This document shows positions 55,869 to 64,000 of a stretch of DNA of 64,000 nt, piece after piece. The DNA comes from Citrobacter freundii. GTDB taxonomy: Bacteria > Pseudomonadota > Gammaproteobacteria > Enterobacterales > Enterobacteriaceae. Position 1 is the stretch's first letter; the number at the start of each line of letters is the position of its first letter. Position numbers and translations under genes: made by a program. Location: the NCBI RefSeq assembly GCF_011077955.1, contig NZ_JAALBX010000003.1, positions 62,001 through 126,000 on the forward strand. Direction: 5' to 3'. The notes under the pieces were generated by a model. It was not told the DNA's origin. It saw only the letters and a list, made by a program, of their open reading frames with translations, and ran no database searches.

Positions 55869-57128
55869 TTACGCGCGTTTGCGCAGAATGCTCTCTTCAT
55901 AAGCGCGGACGCTTTCCAGCCATTCGCTGCCTGCCGGGGTATCGTTGCGCTGGCAATACATTTCCCACACCGCCTGCCACGGCAGGGATTTCTGCTCTTC
56001 CATCAGCGCTAAACGCGCGGTGTAATCGCCGTTCAGTTCAAGCTGGCGCAAATGTGCGGTGGGTTCCAACAGGGCGCGCAGCAGGGCTTTTTTCATGTTG
56101 CGGGTGCCGATAACCCAGGCGGCAATACGGTTAATGGAGGCGTCAAAGAAATCGAGGCCGATATGTACACGGTCAAACAGGTCATGACGGATGATTTCGC
56201 TGGCAATGGCCTGGGTTTCATCATCCAGCAGCACCACGTGATCGCTGTCCCAGCGCACCGGGCGGCTGACGTGCAGCAGCAGGCGCGGCACATAGAGCAT
56301 CGCGGCGGAAATCTTGTCGGAAATCACCTCGGTCGGATGGAAATGCCCGGCGTCCAGGCACAGCGCGGTCTGACGGCTGGCGGCATAGCCCATATAAAAT
56401 TCATTGGAGCCAACGGTATAGCTTTCAGCGCCAATACCAAACAGTTTGCTTTCAACGGCGTCGATATGGTGGGCATCGTCGAACTTCTCGCTGATTACTT
56501 CATCCAGCGCGGCGAGCAGACGCTGGCGCGGGCCAAGACGGTCTACCGGGATATCTTTCATGCCATCCGGGATCCAGATATTCATTACCGACGGCGTACC
56601 CAACTGCTCGCCGAAATAGGCAGAAACGCGGCGGCTGGCTTTGCAGTGATCGATCCAGAACTGGCGGATGTCGTCGTTGGCATGCGACAGGGTAAACCCG
56701 TCGGCGCTCAGCGGATGCGAAAAACAGGACGGGTTGAAATCAAGGCCAATGTGCTGTTTTTTCGCCCATTCCACCCAGTTTTTAAAGTGCTCGGGTTGAA
56801 TGGCGTTACGCTCGACCGGCGTGTCGGATTCAAGATAAATCGCATGCAGATTCAGGCGTTTTGGCCCTGGGATCAGGCTCATTGCCTGCTCCAGATCGGC
56901 ACGCAGTTCCGTGGCGTTGCGCGCTTTGCCCGGATAGTTGCCGGTGGCCTGGATGCCGCCGGTCAGGCCGCCTTGCGGATTCTCAAAACCGCCGACGTCA
57001 TCGCCCTGCCAGCAGTGCATAGAGACCGGCAGACGATCGAGGGCCGTCAGAGCCTGTTCGACATCGACGCCAACGGCAGCGAAACGCTGTTTAGCCAGTT
57101 CCCATGCCTGATTAATAGAAGTAGTCAT
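55869..57128 (-). CDS. rhaA: L-rhamnose isomerase RhaA
   Basis: A 419-residue enzyme, as in E. coli. It converts L-rhamnose to L-rhamnulose using Mn2+; conserved ligands lie in the segments [13 protein letters not shown] and [12 protein letters not shown] chose the ATG at 57128, which overlaps the rhaB stop (ATGA) and has GGAG 8 bases upstream. The frame opens 2 codons earlier at 57134. Part of rhaBAD-fucO-rhaM. Confidence 0.96.
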   Translation of the reverse strand: MTTSINQAWELAKQRFAAVGVDVEQALTALDRLPVSMHCWQGDDVGGFENPQGGLTGGIQATGNYPGKARNATELRADLEQAMSLIPGPKRLNLHAIYLESDTPVERNAIQPEHFKNWVEWAKKQHIGLDFNPSCFSHPLSADGFTLSHANDDIRQFWIDHCKASRRVSAYFGEQLGTPSVMNIWIPDGMKDIPVDRLGPRQRLLAALDEVISEKFDDAHHIDAVESKLFGIGAESYTVGSNEFYMGYAASRQTALCLDAGHFHPTEVISDKISAAMLYVPRLLLHVSRPVRWDSDHVVLLDDETQAIASEIIRHDLFDRVHIGLDFFDASINRIAAWVIGTRNMKKALLRALLEPTAHLRQLELNGDYTARLALMEEQKSLPWQAVWEMYCQRNDTPAGSEWLESVRAYEESILRKRA

Positions 57129-58594
57129 GCGCAAAGCTCCTTTGTTTGATGGGTTTGCTGAAACTGCGCAGCAACGCGGGCAATTTCGCTATGTTGATTG
57201 GGCATAAACGTGGTGAGTGAGCAGGTGTTAGCGATCACCCGACGGAAATCATCGACATCAGTGATATCGTCCAGCGCCATCAGCTGGCAGCCGATATTGC
57301 CGAGGGTGGATGCCTCCACGGGACCTGCTGAAACCGGTAACCCGCAGGCATCTGCACACAGTTGATTAAGAAAGTGGTTCTGGCTGCCGCCGCCCAGGAT
57401 ATGCAGACGGGTAAACGCCTTTCCGCGCAGGTGCGCCAACTCCTGTAACACCTCGGCATACAGCAGCGCCAGGCTGTCAAAAATCGTGCGCGCCAGTTGC
57501 ACCCCGGTTTGCGGGACCGGCTGATTGCTTTCCTGGCAGGCAGCCTGGATTTCATGGCTCATGTTGTGCGGATTGATAAACCGAGCGTCGTTTGGGTTAA
57601 TGACAGAGCGGCACGCCGGAAGCGCGCGGGCGCTCTCAATCAACGCAGGTAAATCGGTGATGTTGTGTTCGCGGGTAATGCGCTGTAACAGCCACAGCCC
57701 CATGATGTTTTTCAGCACCCGGTAGCGCCCCTCCGCGCCGCCTTCGTTGGTGATATTCGCAGTCAGCGCGCTGGGGCTGGCATAAGGCACTTTGCTTTCA
57801 AACCCCATCAACGACCAGGTGCCGGAAGAGAGATATGCGGCGTCGTTGTCTTCAAGTGGGGCGGCGATCACGGCGCTGGCGGTATCGTGCGTGGCGACAC
57901 ACACCACCGGAATGCGGTTGCCCTGGGCGCACACCCAATAACCCACCACGTTGCCCGGATGAGTCGGTTTGCCAAACCAGGAGGCCGGTACGCCAGCCCA
58001 TTCCAGCAGCGTGTCGTCCCAGTTATCGGTGCTGATATTGATTAATTGCGTGGTGGTGGCGTTGGTGTATTCCCAGTTCATCACCCCGGTCAGGCGATAA
58101 CACAGGTAGTCGGGCATCAGCAGCGCATGGGCGACTTTTTCGAGCAGTTCCGGTTGTTGCTGCGTCAGTGCGCGCAGTTGATAGAGGGTATTGAACGGTA
58201 AAAACTGAATGCCGGTACGGCGATAGATATCTTCACGCCCAGGGGTTTCGCAGGCGCGTTGCATCACGCCGTCGGTCCGGCTGTCGCGATACGAAACCGC
58301 AGGGCCGACGCGCTCGCCGTGTTTATCCAGCAGCACCATGTCCACACCCCAGGTATCGATGCCGATACTGTCTATCCTGACGCCTTGCTCGCAGGCTTTT
58401 TGCAGGCCGATGCGAATGTTGCACTCCAGGGCGTCCACGTCCCAGCAGTCAAACTGCCCGTCGCGGATAAGCTGGTTGGTAAAGCGGTGAATTTCCGTTA
58501 ATTGCAGGTCGCGGCGAGTGGTGTCAAAGCGCGCCAGCATTACGCGACCGCTGGAGGCGCCAAGATCAACGGCTACGCTGTGTCGAAGGGTCAT
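57125..58594 (-). CDS. rhaB: Rhamnulokinase RhaB
   Basis: A 489-residue FGGY-family kinase (E. coli 489). Key motifs: [15 protein letters not shown] at 7-21, [12 protein letters not shown] near 78-89, THDTASAV near 237, [13 protein letters not shown] near 256 and [15 protein letters not shown] near 400. It phosphorylates L-rhamnulose on C1. The ATG at 58594 with AAGGA upstream gives the family length; the frame opens 8 codons earlier. First gene of the operon, behind RhaS and CRP sites. Confidence 0.97.
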   Translation of the reverse strand: MTLRHSVAVDLGASSGRVMLARFDTTRRDLQLTEIHRFTNQLIRDGQFDCWDVDALECNIRIGLQKACEQGVRIDSIGIDTWGVDMVLLDKHGERVGPAVSYRDSRTDGVMQRACETPGREDIYRRTGIQFLPFNTLYQLRALTQQQPELLEKVAHALLMPDYLCYRLTGVMNWEYTNATTTQLINISTDNWDDTLLEWAGVPASWFGKPTHPGNVVGYWVCAQGNRIPVVCVATHDTASAVIAAPLEDNDAAYLSSGTWSLMGFESKVPYASPSALTANITNEGGAEGRYRVLKNIMGLWLLQRITREHNITDLPALIESARALPACRSVINPNDARFINPHNMSHEIQAACQESNQPVPQTGVQLARTIFDSLALLYAEVLQELAHLRGKAFTRLHILGGGSQNHFLNQLCADACGLPVSAGPVEASTLGNIGCQLMALDDITDVDDFRRVIANTCSLTTFMPNQHSEIARVAAQFQQTHQTKELCA

Positions 58595-58626
58595 GATGGG
58601 GATCCTTGTCTGAATCAATGCCCATC

Positions 58627-58703
58627 AGTCTAAAAAGAACCGCTATGACTCACCTTCTTGCCACTGACAATGAAAAACCCGCTCTGGCAAGAAGCCAAAG
58701 GTG
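58627..58703 (-). promoter_or_regulatory. rhaBAD promoter with RhaS inverted repeat
   Basis: Inverted repeat CTTCTTGCCA (58654-58663) and TGGCAAGAAG (58685-58694), embedded in larger arms that both contain the AAGGTG/CACCTT motif, resembles the RhaS half-sites I1 and I2. On the minus strand a -10 element TAGACT (58632-58627) lies downstream, giving a start near 58620; TTTTTAGACTG also occurs in E. coli rhaBAD. Confidence 0.75.
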
Positions 58704-58705
58704 AA

Positions 58706-58721
58706 CGTGAGTGAACTCACA
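58706..58721. promoter_or_regulatory. CRP site of rhaBAD
   Basis: CGTGA-GTGAAC-TCACA matches the CRP consensus at 9 of 10 positions. Its centre is about 93 bases upstream of the predicted rhaBAD start, like the -92.5 CRP site in E. coli. Confidence 0.75.
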
Positions 58722-58895
58722 GTTTGCATTTTGCAGCCCCTCAATGCGGGGTGTGAGCCTGCCCGCATTTCCCGATCTTTCCCGCTGATTCTTAAAAAAC
58801 GAACCTAATTTGCGCGGTTTACGGTCGAAAAATTAAGGTGTCGGGCGGGGCGGTTATCTACTATCAAGCCAACATTGAGTGGAGGGGAGGCGAAA

Positions 58896-59732
58896 ATGAC
58901 CGTGTTAACGTGCAGCGATTATTTCCCGTGTAGCGCCGCGACTGTCACGATAGAACCCCGTTTGCCGCAGCCGGAATTTCCGGAACATCACCATGATTTT
59001 TTTGAGATTGTGATTGTTGAGCACGGTACGGGCGCGCACATCTTTAACGGACAGCCCTATACCTTAAGCGGCGGTTCGGTCTGCTTTGTGCGCGATCATG
59101 ACCGGCATCTTTTCGAACATACTGAAAACCTTTGCCTGACCAATGTCCTTTACCGCGCGCCTGACGCGTTCAGCTTTCTCTCCGGGCTGGATAAATTACT
59201 GCCGCAGGAGCAGGACGGCATTTATCCCTCCCACTGGCGCGTGGCGCCTCAGATACTGACGCAGGTGAAAGGGGTGCTGGCGCAACTGGAAGCGTCAGGC
59301 AGTGCCAGCGACACCCACAGCCTGGCGTGGCGTGAAATCCTGTTTATGCAGCTACTCATTCAAATCCGTAAAGGGAGCCTGGCCGAGCACATGTCTGGCG
59401 CGGATAACCGCGTTAACAGGATGATTGAGTGGCTTGAGACCCATTTTTCCGGCGAAGTCTGTTGGGAGACGCTGGCGGACCAATTCGATTTATCGCTTCG
59501 TACATTGCATCGTCAGCTTAAGCAGCAAACCGGTTTAACGCCTCAGCGTTATCTGAATCGGCTGCGTTTACTGCGCGCCCGTCATCTGTTACGCCACAGC
59601 GAAGACAGCGTGACGGATATCGCTTATCAGTGCGGTTTCGGCGACAGTAACCACTTTTCCACACTGTTTAAGCGTGAGTTTTGTTTCTCGCCGCGCGATA
59701 TTCGCCAGGGACGCGATCGCCCGCTCCAGTAA
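58896..59732 (+). CDS. rhaS: RhaS, AraC-family activator of rhaBAD and rhaT
   Basis: A 278-residue AraC/XylS regulator (same length as E. coli RhaS). The N-terminal sensor has [22 protein letters not shown] near 32; the C-terminal double helix-turn-helix has [32 protein letters not shown] near 200 and [22 protein letters not shown] near 245. It binds L-rhamnose and activates rhaBAD. The ATG at 58896 has GGAGG upstream; the frame extends to 58875. rhaR follows. Confidence 0.96.
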   Translation: MTVLTCSDYFPCSAATVTIEPRLPQPEFPEHHHDFFEIVIVEHGTGAHIFNGQPYTLSGGSVCFVRDHDRHLFEHTENLCLTNVLYRAPDAFSFLSGLDKLLPQEQDGIYPSHWRVAPQILTQVKGVLAQLEASGSASDTHSLAWREILFMQLLIQIRKGSLAEHMSGADNRVNRMIEWLETHFSGEVCWETLADQFDLSLRTLHRQLKQQTGLTPQRYLNRLRLLRARHLLRHSEDSVTDIAYQCGFGDSNHFSTLFKREFCFSPRDIRQGRDRPLQ

Positions 59733-59866
59733 CGCGAACAGCATCACCGTTTTTTGCCTCAGGAAATTCAATAATTTCCGATTGCGACCAGACCCGCCGT
59801 CAGGCATCACAGCGCATTAGGGCGGGCTTTGCGTACTTCCATTTTGTCTACCGTCGGGGGCAAGCG

Positions 59867-60730
59867 TTGGCCGCTCAGTTGATCCTCAAAAAAGCAGACT
59901 TTTTCGCCTCGCCCGTGCAGCCCGTCGCGGTTGCCGATCGCTATCCGCAAAACGTGTTCGCGGAGCATACTCATGATTTTTGCGAACTGGTGCTGGTCTG
60001 GCGTGGCAATGGGCTTCATGTGCTCAATGACCGCCCCTGGCGGATCACCTGCGGTGATCTGTTTTATATCAAAGCAGACGACCGCCATGGATATGAATCG
60101 GTAAACGATCTGGTGTTGCATAACATCATCTATTGCCCGGAGCGCCTGACGCTCAATGTGGACTGGGATTCGCTGTTGAAACCGCAGGAGTCGAACCCGC
60201 GTTGGCGGCTCAGTAGCCAGGGCATTGCCCAGGCGCGGCACATCATCAGCCAGCTCGAACACGAGAGCCCCAAAAATGATGCGCTGTCGCGTATTTTGAG
60301 TGAAAGCCTTTTTTTACAACTGTGCATAACGCTACGTCGTCATCGTTATCAGCCCGACAGTGCCGATTCGCCAGGGGAAGGCGAAATGCTCGACTTGCTT
60401 ATCGCCGCGCTGGGCAATAGCCTGAATAACCCTTTCGATTTACAGCAATTTTGCCAGCGCCATCATGTGCATGAGCGCGCGTTGCGCCAGCGCTTTCGCC
60501 AGCAAACCGGAATGACCATCAACCATTATTTGCGCCAGTTGCGGATTTGCCAGGCACAATATTTGCTGCGTCACACCGAGATGTTGATTAGCGATATCGC
60601 GTCGCGCTGCGGCTTTGAGGACAGTAACTATTTTTCGGTGGTTTTTACCCGGGAAACGGGCGTGACGCCACGGTTGTGGCGTCAGCAGTGTCATGAATGG
60701 TTAAAACGTCAGGGTATACGGGAGGATTAA
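59867..60730 (+). CDS. rhaR: RhaR, AraC-family activator of rhaSR
   Basis: A 287-residue AraC-family regulator from a TTG start at 59867 (product [29 protein letters not shown]), aligned with the E. coli RhaR start MAHQLKLLKDDFFAS; GGGGG lies just upstream. The frame is open to 59681 inside rhaS, but those residues are not family-like. The sensor contains [22 protein letters not shown], and the DNA-binding domain ends with [26 protein letters not shown]. It activates rhaSR with L-rhamnose. Its stop overlaps the convergent rhaT by 4 bases. Confidence 0.92.
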   Translation: MAAQLILKKADFFASPVQPVAVADRYPQNVFAEHTHDFCELVLVWRGNGLHVLNDRPWRITCGDLFYIKADDRHGYESVNDLVLHNIIYCPERLTLNVDWDSLLKPQESNPRWRLSSQGIAQARHIISQLEHESPKNDALSRILSESLFLQLCITLRRHRYQPDSADSPGEGEMLDLLIAALGNSLNNPFDLQQFCQRHHVHERALRQRFRQQTGMTINHYLRQLRICQAQYLLRHTEMLISDIASRCGFEDSNYFSVVFTRETGVTPRLWRQQCHEWLKRQGIRED

Positions 60731-61761
60731 TTCGCCATCCCCAGGCCTACGATGTTGGCGGCGATGATGATCACCACACAACCGACGCTCAATACGCCAA
60801 CCGGGCGGCGTCCTGCCGATTTCCACTCTTTCATAATCAGCCCGACCAGACCGCCGCACAGCACATAGAAGCTCATGTGCAGCATCCAGCTCATATAGTC
60901 GTACTGCGCCGGGATTTTGGCATGTCCCCAGGCGTAGAAGAAGAACTGTAAATACCACATCAGCCCGGCGAGCATCGAAAACAGCACATTACTGATAATC
61001 AACGGCTTAGCCAGCGAGAAGTCTGCCCGTACCGACAGGTTTTTCACTTTCGCAAGACGAATAAAACAGAAGCCAAGGTTTATCACCGCGCCGCCGCCCA
61101 TGATGACCACATAGCTTGGCAGCGCCACATACAGCGGATCGACGCCTAATGCCGCAGCGGCCTCGTGCATCGGTTTTGCCGCGTCCATGGCAAACGACAT
61201 ACCCGCCGAGAAAATGCCGCACATCACCGCCAGAACCAGCCCTTTTTTGAGGTTGAACTCTTCGGCTTTGATGCCCATCTGACGCTCTTTCAACTGGCCT
61301 GCGCGGGTCACGATTGCCACGCCAATGAGTGCGACAAAGACCCCAAGCAGCGTCATCTGCCCGCCAGGTGTGCCAATCAGTACGCCGAATTTCCCGTTGA
61401 GGATGGGCGTCATCAGGGTGCCGACGATTAACGTTATGCCGATGGCGATCCCGATGCCCATCGACATCCCGAGATAGCGCATTGTCAGGCCATAGTTAAT
61501 GTTGCCAATGCCCCACATCGCGCCGAACAAAAATACCGGCAGTAATGTAGCGGCGCTAAACGAACCGTAGTAGGACCAGAAATCCGGCAGCAATGCGGCG
61601 CTGACGGCCCAGGGCAAAACAACCCAGGAGACCAGCCCGCCCACCGACCACATGGTTTCCCATGACCAATTTTTTACCTGTTTAAAGGGGGCGTAAAAGC
61701 AGGCGGCGCTGGCCGCGCCGATAAGGTGCCAGAGAATCCCCATCGTTATTGCGTTACTCAT
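60727..61761 (-). CDS. rhaT: L-rhamnose:proton symporter RhaT
   Basis: A 344-residue transporter with ten predicted membrane segments, the length and nearly the sequence of E. coli RhaT ([34 protein letters not shown]). Start ATG at 61761 with GAGG upstream; the open frame to 61914 adds unrelated residues. It imports L-rhamnose with H+. It is convergent with rhaR and transcribed from its own promoter, expected to depend on RhaS. Confidence 0.96.
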   Translation of the reverse strand: MSNAITMGILWHLIGAASAACFYAPFKQVKNWSWETMWSVGGLVSWVVLPWAVSAALLPDFWSYYGSFSAATLLPVFLFGAMWGIGNINYGLTMRYLGMSMGIGIAIGITLIVGTLMTPILNGKFGVLIGTPGGQMTLLGVFVALIGVAIVTRAGQLKERQMGIKAEEFNLKKGLVLAVMCGIFSAGMSFAMDAAKPMHEAAAALGVDPLYVALPSYVVIMGGGAVINLGFCFIRLAKVKNLSVRADFSLAKPLIISNVLFSMLAGLMWYLQFFFYAWGHAKIPAQYDYMSWMLHMSFYVLCGGLVGLIMKEWKSAGRRPVGVLSVGCVVIIIAANIVGLGMAN

Positions 61762-61957
61762 TCTTAACTTCCTCATTTTGTCGAATGGGTAGGGGTTCGA
61801 GCACACCCCCAATGACGACGAGTTTAGGGATTTGGGGAAAGCGTCACCTTTGGGCAACTGCCGCGCCCACATCATAAATGGCAAAAAACAGCGGGTGGGT
61901 AAGACCGGGATCACAGTTCGAAATTTCTCCTTCCGGCTGTGACCGGAAGGAGGGCGG

Positions 61958-63379
61958 TCAGGCGATTTTCACCGCCGGGATCGCCAGAAGCCAGGCGAGT
62001 TTTTCAAGCATTGCGCCCTGATGGCCGATGCCGATAGCGCAGTGGTGCGACGGGCCGCCGAGGCTCCAGCGCGTGGTAAAATCGCGAGCGCTGAGCGCAA
62101 ACCGGTAGCGGCTATTGGTGTTGCCGATATCAAGCGTTTCACCGCGCACCGCTTCGCCTTCGGCGTATTGCAGAATGACCTGGTTATTCGCATCCTCCAC
62201 CACGGACAAAAACGTCACCGGGCCGGGTTTGACGGTCATTTGAATAGAGACGCCTTTGCCAGGTTTGCCGTGGTAAACCGGCAACGGCACCAGCCGGACC
62301 TCACCATCTGCCATGTGCGGATGAGCAGGCCCGTCATGGCCCCACAGCACCACATCATCATGAAATTCAATGCCGTAAGGTTCCGCGAACGAGCCGCCTG
62401 CGCCCAGCATTTGCAGGATTTTCATCGCCAGTACGTTTTTGATTTCATATTCACCCGCAACCGGAATGCCGCGTCCGGTGAGCAAGGTGGTGCCCATAAT
62501 GACGGAGGTAACGATATTTTCGTAAGCGTTGCCGTTGCGGCCTTCATAGTAATAGGCAAGCGCTGCCAACTGGCGGGTTTCTATCAGAATGTCCAGCGCG
62601 CAGGCGGTCTGCACGGCGCGATCCAGTTCTGCTTGTTCGCACGCCGGATCGATATGCATCGCCTGTTCAAGTTCCTGCCATTTCGCCTGGGTTTGATCCA
62701 GCGTGACGCCTTCCCGGTATTGCGCGAGCTCGCACATCTCAAGCGGCATAAAGCGCACGCCGAGCCTGGCCGATAAATTGGTCATGTTGCTGTACACGTC
62801 CACCATACCGTCGTAGTAATGCCCCAGCACGCCCACGCGGCACGTTGCCAGTGCGCGTTGAACGTTTGCGGCCTCAAGCCAGGCGTCGGTTTCCCGCCAG
62901 ACCGTTTCGTCGCCGTCCAGCGCACCGACGACCAACTGATAACGTACACCGGCCCGGTTAAACACATTGGCCAGCTCCGGCGCGCTACAGGCCTGACAGT
63001 GCGCCAGCCATTCGCCGGTACGCGCACCGCGATCGGCCATGGCGCGGATCGCGGCATAGGGCAGGCCAGGCTCAGGCTGAAGGGCGAGAATAATCACCGG
63101 CTTATTGACGCGTTGCACCAGCGGCAGCACCGTCGCGCTCAACGCGTAAGTACTGATATAAAGACAAATAACGTCAACCGGCTGGTGTTGAAGCTCGGCG
63201 GCGAAAGCGTCGGCTTTGGCGACACTGTCGATAAGCCCGCCATTGATGATATGGCGCTCAGGCGAGGCCAGACGCTGATGAATGCGCGACAGATAACCCG
63301 TCAGGCGTTGTTCGAGACCGCTAAACTGCGGCCAGTAGGTGTCCAGTCCAATTCCAAAAAGTGCGATATTTATCGTCAT
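61958..63379 (-). CDS. L-fucose/L-arabinose-isomerase-like sugar isomerase
   Basis: A 473-residue protein of the L-fucose/L-arabinose isomerase superfamily: an N-terminal Rossmann-like region ([33 protein letters not shown]), a [19 protein letters not shown] segment near 70, and a C-terminal domain with conserved acidic residues ([17 protein letters not shown] near 310 and [16 protein letters not shown] near 343). I do not know its substrate. It lies between rhaT and sodA, where E. coli has no gene, so it may belong with deoxy-sugar catabolism. It has its own promoter region upstream (63380-63667). Confidence 0.75.
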   Translation of the reverse strand: MTINIALFGIGLDTYWPQFSGLEQRLTGYLSRIHQRLASPERHIINGGLIDSVAKADAFAAELQHQPVDVICLYISTYALSATVLPLVQRVNKPVIILALQPEPGLPYAAIRAMADRGARTGEWLAHCQACSAPELANVFNRAGVRYQLVVGALDGDETVWRETDAWLEAANVQRALATCRVGVLGHYYDGMVDVYSNMTNLSARLGVRFMPLEMCELAQYREGVTLDQTQAKWQELEQAMHIDPACEQAELDRAVQTACALDILIETRQLAALAYYYEGRNGNAYENIVTSVIMGTTLLTGRGIPVAGEYEIKNVLAMKILQMLGAGGSFAEPYGIEFHDDVVLWGHDGPAHPHMADGEVRLVPLPVYHGKPGKGVSIQMTVKPGPVTFLSVVEDANNQVILQYAEGEAVRGETLDIGNTNSRYRFALSARDFTTRWSLGGPSHHCAIGIGHQGAMLEKLAWLLAIPAVKIA

Positions 63380-63667
63380 TGCTTTCGCTCCAGAGAAGAT
63401 GCGGAGCGTCGACTATCGCCCGTTTACCTGGCGACTACCTTCGTATTTTTGCCACTCCTGTAAGTCTCTGGCAGAAAACCGGTTATCGCGTTACTTAAGC
63501 TTTGCAGACTGACTTATTCCAGATGTGAATAACCCTATAACAAATACGGCATTGATAAACATTTTCAATATCATTTAATTAACTATAATGATCCCACTGA
63601 TTACGCGGCGTTAACACACCGGCTTCGAAAGGGCCAGTTTGCCGCCCGACAATAATGGAGATGAAAA

Positions 63668-64000
63668 ATGAGCTATACACTGCCATCCCTGCCTTATGCT
63701 TACGACGCCCTGGAACCGCATTTCGACAAGCAAACGATGGAAATCCATCACACCAAACACCACCAGACCTACGTCAACAACGCTAATGCGGCGCTGGAGT
63801 CTCTGCCTGAATTCGCTAACCTGCCGGTAGAAGAACTGATCACCAAACTGGATCAGGTTCCGGCGGACAAAAAAACCGTACTGCGCAACAACGCAGGCGG
63901 TCACGCTAACCACAGCCTGTTCTGGAAAGGCCTGAAAAAAGGCACCACGCTGCAGGGCGACCTGAAAGCGGCTATCGAGCGCGATTTCGGCTCTGTGGAA
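63668..64000 (+). CDS. sodA: Manganese superoxide dismutase SodA, 5' part
   Basis: The first 111 codons of SodA; the gene runs off the window. The protein ([38 protein letters not shown]) is almost identical to E. coli SodA, with Mn ligands His27 (IHHTKHH) and His82 ([10 protein letters not shown]) present. It removes superoxide in the cytoplasm. GGAG lies 7 bases upstream. rhaT-sodA order is as in E. coli apart from the intervening isomerase gene. In E. coli expression responds to SoxRS, Fur, FNR and ArcA; I did not map these sites here. Confidence 0.97.
   Translation, partial: MSYTLPSLPYAYDALEPHFDKQTMEIHHTKHHQTYVNNANAALESLPEFANLPVEELITKLDQVPADKKTVLRNNAGGHANHSLFWKGLKKGTTLQGDLKAAIERDFGSVE

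Larger units (their letters stand above)
58595..58895. other. rhaBAD-rhaSR divergent regulatory region
   Basis: A 301-base intergenic region holding the rhaBAD promoter with RhaS and CRP sites (listed separately) and the rhaSR promoter. No ORF is present. RhaR sites for rhaSR cannot be located with confidence. Confidence 0.8.

Overview
The window is a stretch of enterobacterial chromosome (family Enterobacteriaceae, gamma-proteobacteria). Most proteins align over their whole length with Escherichia coli proteins as I remember them (EmrD, IlvBN, HybOABCDEG, NrfA-G, FdoGHI, FdhDE, RhaBADM, RhaSRT, SodA, YicIJ), and several blocks keep the E. coli order: yidG/emrD/tisB-istR/ivbL-ilvBN, selC/yicJI, and fdhE-fdoIHG/fdhD followed by rhaM...rhaT/sodA. 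The core is GC-rich and tightly packed, with many 4-base gene overlaps. I cannot name the genus from sequence alone; it is not E. coli itself, since hyb and nrf sit between ilvN and selC and there is no uhp locus.

Layout. 0-5.2 kb: end of yidG, emrD, a histidine phosphatase, the SOS-controlled tisB/istR-1 toxin-antitoxin pair, and the attenuated ivbL-ilvBN operon. 5.2-15.7 kb: an AAA ATPase, then the hydrogenase-2 operon (hybO-A-B-C-D-E-G, minus strand) with divergent hypA-hypF. 15.7-22.5 kb: the nrf operon for periplasmic nitrite reduction to ammonium, with an NrfF-NrfG fusion. 23.2-26.3 kb: a complete polar amino-acid ABC transporter. 26.4-29.3 kb: a second methionine aminopeptidase coupled to a ParD-like protein, the stress genes yciG and yciF, and an unknown gene. 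29.7-31.2 kb: an AT-rich Hcp / Tlde1-like effector / membrane immunity cassette. 31.5-35.3 kb: two c-di-GMP signalling genes. 35.3-37.9 kb: accessory DNA against the 3' end of selC (a broken symE, an unknown gene, a hexapeptide acyltransferase). 38-43 kb: yicJI and an esterase. 43.4-50 kb: formate dehydrogenase-O with its UGA-encoded selenocysteine, plus fdhE and fdhD. 50-53.5 kb: a BhsA-like protein, azlCD with a divergent regulator, and an orphan fimbrial adhesin. 53.5-61.8 kb: the full L-rhamnose regulon including a lactaldehyde reductase gene. 62-64 kb: a sugar isomerase and the start of sodA.

How the genes fit together. Hydrogenase-2 and formate dehydrogenase-O deliver electrons from H2 or formate to the quinone pool; Nrf takes electrons from quinol to reduce nitrite in the periplasm. 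FNR-like boxes lie upstream of hyb and nrf. HypA, HypF, HybD, HybE and HybG mature the hydrogenase, but hypB, hypD and hypE are not here. selC supplies the tRNA needed to read the fdoG UGA codon. The rha genes take L-rhamnose to dihydroxyacetone phosphate and L-lactaldehyde, and the fucO-like gene removes the lactaldehyde.

The least described modules are the ParD-like/MetAP pair with a palindromic operator, the orphan Hcp/Tlde1/immunity cassette, the adhesin gene bracketed by near-identical terminator repeats, and a highly structured spacer inside the nrf operon.
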